Assembly: GCF_004363305.1 (NCBI RefSeq)
Contig: NZ_SNZA01000004.1
Coordinates: forward strand, 372,001 to 436,000
Origin: Marinomonas communis
GTDB lineage: Bacteria; Pseudomonadota; Gammaproteobacteria; Pseudomonadales; Marinomonadaceae
Reading direction: 5' to 3'
Length of the DNA: 64,000 nucleotides
Shown piece after piece: positions 61,290 to 64,000 of this stretch (position 1 is the first letter of the stretch; each line of letters opens with the position of its first letter). A model generated the notes under the pieces. That model saw nothing but the letters and a program-made list of their open reading frames with translations. It had not been told where the DNA came from and searched no databases. The position numbers were made by a program, and so were the translations under genes.

Positions 61290-62924
61290 ATGAGCCAACA
61301 TATTCATCACGATATCGTTATTATCGGCGCCGGTGCAGCGGGCCTAACTCTTGCTTTAGAGCTTGCGAACAAACACAACGTCGCCATTTTAACAAAAGGT
61401 GATATCGCTGAAGGCTCGACCCTTTATGCTCAGGGCGGTGTTGCCGCTGTGTTGTCAGAAAAAGACACGGTTGACTCCCATGTACAAGATACCATTGTAG
61501 CGGGAGCCGAATTAGGCGACCAAGAGGCCATCCGCTTCACTGTCGAACATTCCAAAGAGAGTATCGACTGGTTGATCGACCAAGGGGTTCCCTTTACTCG
61601 CTATGGCGACGATGACAGCTACCATTTAACTAAAGAAGGCGGCCACAGCCATCGACGCATCATTCACGCAGCAGACGCAACTGGGTTAGCGATCTCAGAA
61701 ACTTTGGTCAAAAATGCCTTGGCTCATGAGAATATCCATTTTTACCCCGATCGCGTTGCGGTTGACCTCATCACCACTCAAAAGCTTGGCTTAGCGGGTG
61801 AGAATCGCGTCATTGGCCTATATGCCCTGAACCAAAAGTCAGAGCAGGTTGAAGTGTTCCACGCGCGACGTGTTGCGTTAGCAACAGGCGGCAGCAGTAA
61901 AGTGTATTTGTACACCAGTAATCCAGACACCGCCTCCGGTGATGGTATTGCCATGGCATGGCGCGCTGGCTGTCGAGTGGGTAATATGGAGTTCAACCAA
62001 TTCCACCCCACGTGTCTTTACGATGCGAAAGCAAAAACATTCCTGATCTCAGAAGCGGTACGAGGTGAAGGCGGACGTCTATTGCTGCCTGATGGTACAC
62101 GTTTCATGTTCAACTTTGATGAGCGCGGAGAACTTGCACCTCGAGATATTGTTGCTCGTGCAATCGACCATGAGATGAAGCGTTTAGGGGTGAAACACGT
62201 CTTACTGGACATTTCTCATAAAGATCCAGAATTCATCAAAGAACACTTCCCTACCATTTATAAGCGCTGCCTCAGCTACGGTCATGACATGACCAAAGGT
62301 CCTATCCCCGTAGTACCAGCGGCACATTATACTTGTGGTGGTGTGGTCGTAGATCAGTTTGGTGCGACAGATGTCAAAGACCTGTATGCCATTGGTGAAA
62401 CCTCTTACACAGGGCTTCATGGGGCGAACCGCCTGGCCAGTAACTCCTTATTAGAGTGTATTGTTTACGCACGCTCAGCGGCGCAGCAGATTTTGTCGGA
62501 CAACGCGCTAAGGGCTACTTATAAGATCCCAGACTGGGATGCTTCCAAGGTGACTGACTCAGATGAAGACGTAGTCATCACCCACAACTGGCATGAGCTC
62601 AGACGTTTTATGTGGGATTACGTGGGTATTGTGAGAACAAACAAACGTCTGCTTCGTGCAAAGCACAGAGTAGATTTGCTACTGTCTGAAATTGACGAAT
62701 TCTATTCCAATTATCGTGTTACGGCGGATTTACTTGAACTGCGTAACTTGGCAGTGGTTGCGGATTTGATTATCCAGTCTGCTATGGCTCGTAAAGAAAG
62801 TCGCGGATTGCACTTCACTTTAGATTACCCTGATAAGCTAGAGCAAACTGGCCCAACTATTTTGAAGCCTCGGATTCGCTCTTCTGAGCTGGCAAACCAA
62901 GCAGCTTCTGCACACAAAGCCTAG
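61290..62924 (+). CDS. nadB: L-aspartate oxidase
   Basis: The 544-residue flavoprotein (E. coli 540) oxidises L-aspartate to iminoaspartate, the first step of de novo NAD synthesis. FAD loop [41 protein letters not shown], the [14 protein letters not shown] segment, [25 protein letters not shown], and [28 protein letters not shown] are family landmarks. ATG 61290 ([13 protein letters not shown]) is chosen over the upstream ATG 61212. The ribosome site is poor. It is divergent from rpoE, as in E. coli and Pseudomonas. Confidence 0.95.
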   Translation: MSQHIHHDIVIIGAGAAGLTLALELANKHNVAILTKGDIAEGSTLYAQGGVAAVLSEKDTVDSHVQDTIVAGAELGDQEAIRFTVEHSKESIDWLIDQGVPFTRYGDDDSYHLTKEGGHSHRRIIHAADATGLAISETLVKNALAHENIHFYPDRVAVDLITTQKLGLAGENRVIGLYALNQKSEQVEVFHARRVALATGGSSKVYLYTSNPDTASGDGIAMAWRAGCRVGNMEFNQFHPTCLYDAKAKTFLISEAVRGEGGRLLLPDGTRFMFNFDERGELAPRDIVARAIDHEMKRLGVKHVLLDISHKDPEFIKEHFPTIYKRCLSYGHDMTKGPIPVVPAAHYTCGGVVVDQFGATDVKDLYAIGETSYTGLHGANRLASNSLLECIVYARSAAQQILSDNALRATYKIPDWDASKVTDSDEDVVITHNWHELRRFMWDYVGIVRTNKRLLRAKHRVDLLLSEIDEFYSNYRVTADLLELRNLAVVADLIIQSAMARKESRGLHFTLDYPDKLEQTGPTILKPRIRSSELANQAASAHKA

Positions 62925-63324
62925 AACGCAGTTCGCGGTATTCAGACTCAATAAATTGGTCCCGATAGACTACTTGGTACTTAACGCAATAAATGACCAA
63001 ACGCTGCCATAGTGTGGCGTTTGGGCTGGCATGCATCACGAGCAACATCCAATACTCGTTTAAATACAGCAACGTGACATCAGCCTGCCAACGGGGACTT
63101 TGCCAGCGGACAGTTTCTTCCAATACTTCAAGCGTCGGCAGTGCTGCAAATCGTGTATAAACTAAAAAGGCCAACACAGCCAGAAAACCAACACTTTGCC
63201 ACACTACGGACCACTGCAGCAGGACGATCAAAAGCCCTACTGCGAGCGAACCGACGAGGCTTGATAACAAGCCCAACCGAGAACGTTTAAGCGCGATAGT
63301 TCTCAGGCTGTACACGAGTAACAA
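62857..63324 (-). CDS. YgfX-like membrane protein
   Basis: The 155-residue protein has two hydrophobic helices (about 18-36 and 43-60) and a basic cytoplasmic tail. Position, directly downstream of sdhE with overlap, and topology fit YgfX (CptA family), which in E. coli interacts with SdhE and cytoskeletal proteins. Sequence identity is low, so the call rests mainly on context and topology. Its 3' end overlaps the convergent nadB 3' end by 68 bp. The start is TTG 63324 or GTG 63315, both inside sdhE. No ribosome site is clear. Confidence 0.7.
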   Translation of the reverse strand: MLLVYSLRTIALKRSRLGLLSSLVGSLAVGLLIVLLQWSVVWQSVGFLAVLAFLVYTRFAALPTLEVLEETVRWQSPRWQADVTLLYLNEYWMLLVMHASPNATLWQRLVIYCVKYQVVYRDQFIESEYRELRSRLCVQKLLGLPAQKSESEASK

Positions 63325-63571
63325 TCAAGTGAACGATGCGAGCTAAATCAGGATCTTCAGGCACTTCCTTCTGCATAAACCAAGGAAAGATCTCTTGGTC
63401 CTCACATTCGATAAGCTTATAAAAACGCTGTTTGTCCTCGTCATCCAGTGTTAGAAACACTTCATCCAAAAACGGTTCAAACAACACATCTAACTCCAGC
63501 ATGCCGCGGCGACATTGCCATTTCAATCGCTTAAAGCCCGCAGAATCTTTTGATTCGATTTTATCTGTCAT
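63287..63571 (-). CDS. sdhE: FAD assembly factor SdhE
   Basis: A 94-residue protein that helps insert covalent FAD into succinate dehydrogenase. The RRGMLELD motif (RGxxE) and the downstream DEVFLTLDDEDKQRFYKLIECEDQEIFPWFM match YgfY/SdhE (E. coli 88). ATG 63571 with GGGGAGT before it is chosen over 63601. It overlaps the following gene. Confidence 0.93.
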   Translation of the reverse strand: MTDKIESKDSAGFKRLKWQCRRGMLELDVLFEPFLDEVFLTLDDEDKQRFYKLIECEDQEIFPWFMQKEVPEDPDLARIVHLIVTRVQPENYRA

Positions 63572-63599
63572 GATTGGTACTCCCCAATAAGTACGCGCC

Positions 63600-63627
63600 A
63601 TTATAGCGGTTCACTGTGCGTCGGCAA
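63600..63627 (-). promoter_or_regulatory. Sigma-70 promoter of sdhE
   Basis: On the minus strand: -35 TTGCCG (63627-63622), 16-bp spacer and perfect -10 TATAAT (63605-63600), 29 bases before the sdhE start. Confidence 0.65.
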
Positions 63628-63810
63628 CTCACCATCATGGCAAAATACCGCAATGTTGACCTTTATCTGTCACGATTGCAGGAAAGTTCCGTCCAAGATA
63701 ACGTTACCCTAGATAATTTGATCGACTTAACGATTTCTTAAGTACAAAAAAAAGTCCCTAGCAAGACTCGATACACCAACTTGACGACACAACTACAGGT
63801 AAGGAATGTC

Positions 63811-64000
63811 ATGTTAAAACAACTGATCACCATGATGCTGCTCACATTGACAATAGCGACCACCCACGCCGCAGAGCATACGGTCAAAATGCTCAATCAA
63901 AGTGAATGGGGCTACATGTCCTTTGAGCCAAGTTTTCTGAAAGTTGAAGTAGGTGACACCGTCACATTTGAACCCACCACACCAGGACATAATGCCGTCA
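63811..64000 (+). CDS. Pseudoazurin-like blue copper protein (partial, 5' end)
   Basis: 63 residues are present before the window ends. Signal peptide (LITMMLLTLTIATTHA-A) then EHTVKMLNQSEWGYMSFEPSFLKVEVGDTVTFEPTTPGHNAV. The GDTVTF strand and the copper-ligand histidine in PGHNAV fit pseudoazurin, a periplasmic cupredoxin that donates electrons to nitrite or nitrous-oxide reductases. The other copper ligands (Cys, His, Met) lie outside the window. AAGGA lies eight bases before the ATG. Confidence 0.87.
   Translation, partial: MLKQLITMMLLTLTIATTHAAEHTVKMLNQSEWGYMSFEPSFLKVEVGDTVTFEPTTPGHNAV

Noticed and set aside
63602-63810. FNR/ANR box upstream of the pseudoazurin gene
   Set aside because: TTGATCGACTTAAC near 63718 has only a left half-site; the right half does not fit TTGAT-N4-ATCAA.
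1-64000. CRISPR array, prophage, insertion sequence or rRNA operon
   Set aside because: No repeat-spacer pattern, integrase, transposase, phage structural gene or rRNA sequence was seen on either strand.

Overview
The window reads as a chromosome segment of a marine gammaproteobacterium of the Oceanospirillales, most like Marinomonas. Reasons: moderate G+C, the conserved blocks rpoE-rseA-rseB-rseC-mucD with divergent nadB, sdhE-ygfX, epmA/efp/epmB and ygiF-glnE, and many solute transporters (TRAP, TTT, TonB-dependent) and chemoreceptors typical of marine heterotrophs. The genus is inferred from gene content only. No prophage, integrase, insertion sequence, CRISPR array or rRNA was seen.

Layout. 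1-9.7 kb: the start of a NIT-domain chemoreceptor, a CAU-anticodon tRNA with its own promoter and terminator, the nitroreductase nfsA, a lipoprotein esterase with an apparent ATC start, cpdB, a membrane-anchored rhodanese, an exported tannase-family esterase, a single-subunit glycyl-tRNA synthetase, and a small DUF3429/DCC/SDR cluster. 10.4-15.5 kb: a methylcitrate-cycle operon (GntR regulator, prpB, prpC, prpD). Its promoter is bracketed by three phased operators, and its intergenic gaps carry a duplicated palindromic repeat and a strongly structured element. 15.7-22 kb: two tandem paralogous Cache chemoreceptors and tmcA.

22-39.5 kb is a transport block. It holds a DctPQM TRAP transporter; a LysR / exported metallo-beta-lactamase-fold hydrolase / TonB-receptor module; a tripartite tricarboxylate transporter with fused TctA-TctB plus a PrpF/GalD-type isomerase and a divergent LysR gene; a TauE/SafE permease; and a DctB/DctD two-component pair that probably controls the TRAP system through sigma-54. 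39.5-42.6 kb: the elongation factor P modification set (epmA, efp, epmB) and a YjfB-like small protein. 42.8-49.8 kb: a Fur-linked siderophore system (FecB/C/D/E type, LysR, TonB receptor) whose LysR and receptor are paralogues of the pair at 25.8-29.8 kb.

49.8-64 kb is mostly housekeeping: glnE with a CYTH phosphohydrolase, argE-argA, a lone CheW, the sigma-E envelope-stress operon with mucD, nadB, ygfX-sdhE, and the start of a pseudoazurin gene cut by the window edge.

The parts most worth follow-up are the duplicated LysR/TonB-receptor module, one copy of which carries a secreted B3-like metallohydrolase; the helically phased operators of the prp operon; and the repeat and structured elements inside that operon.
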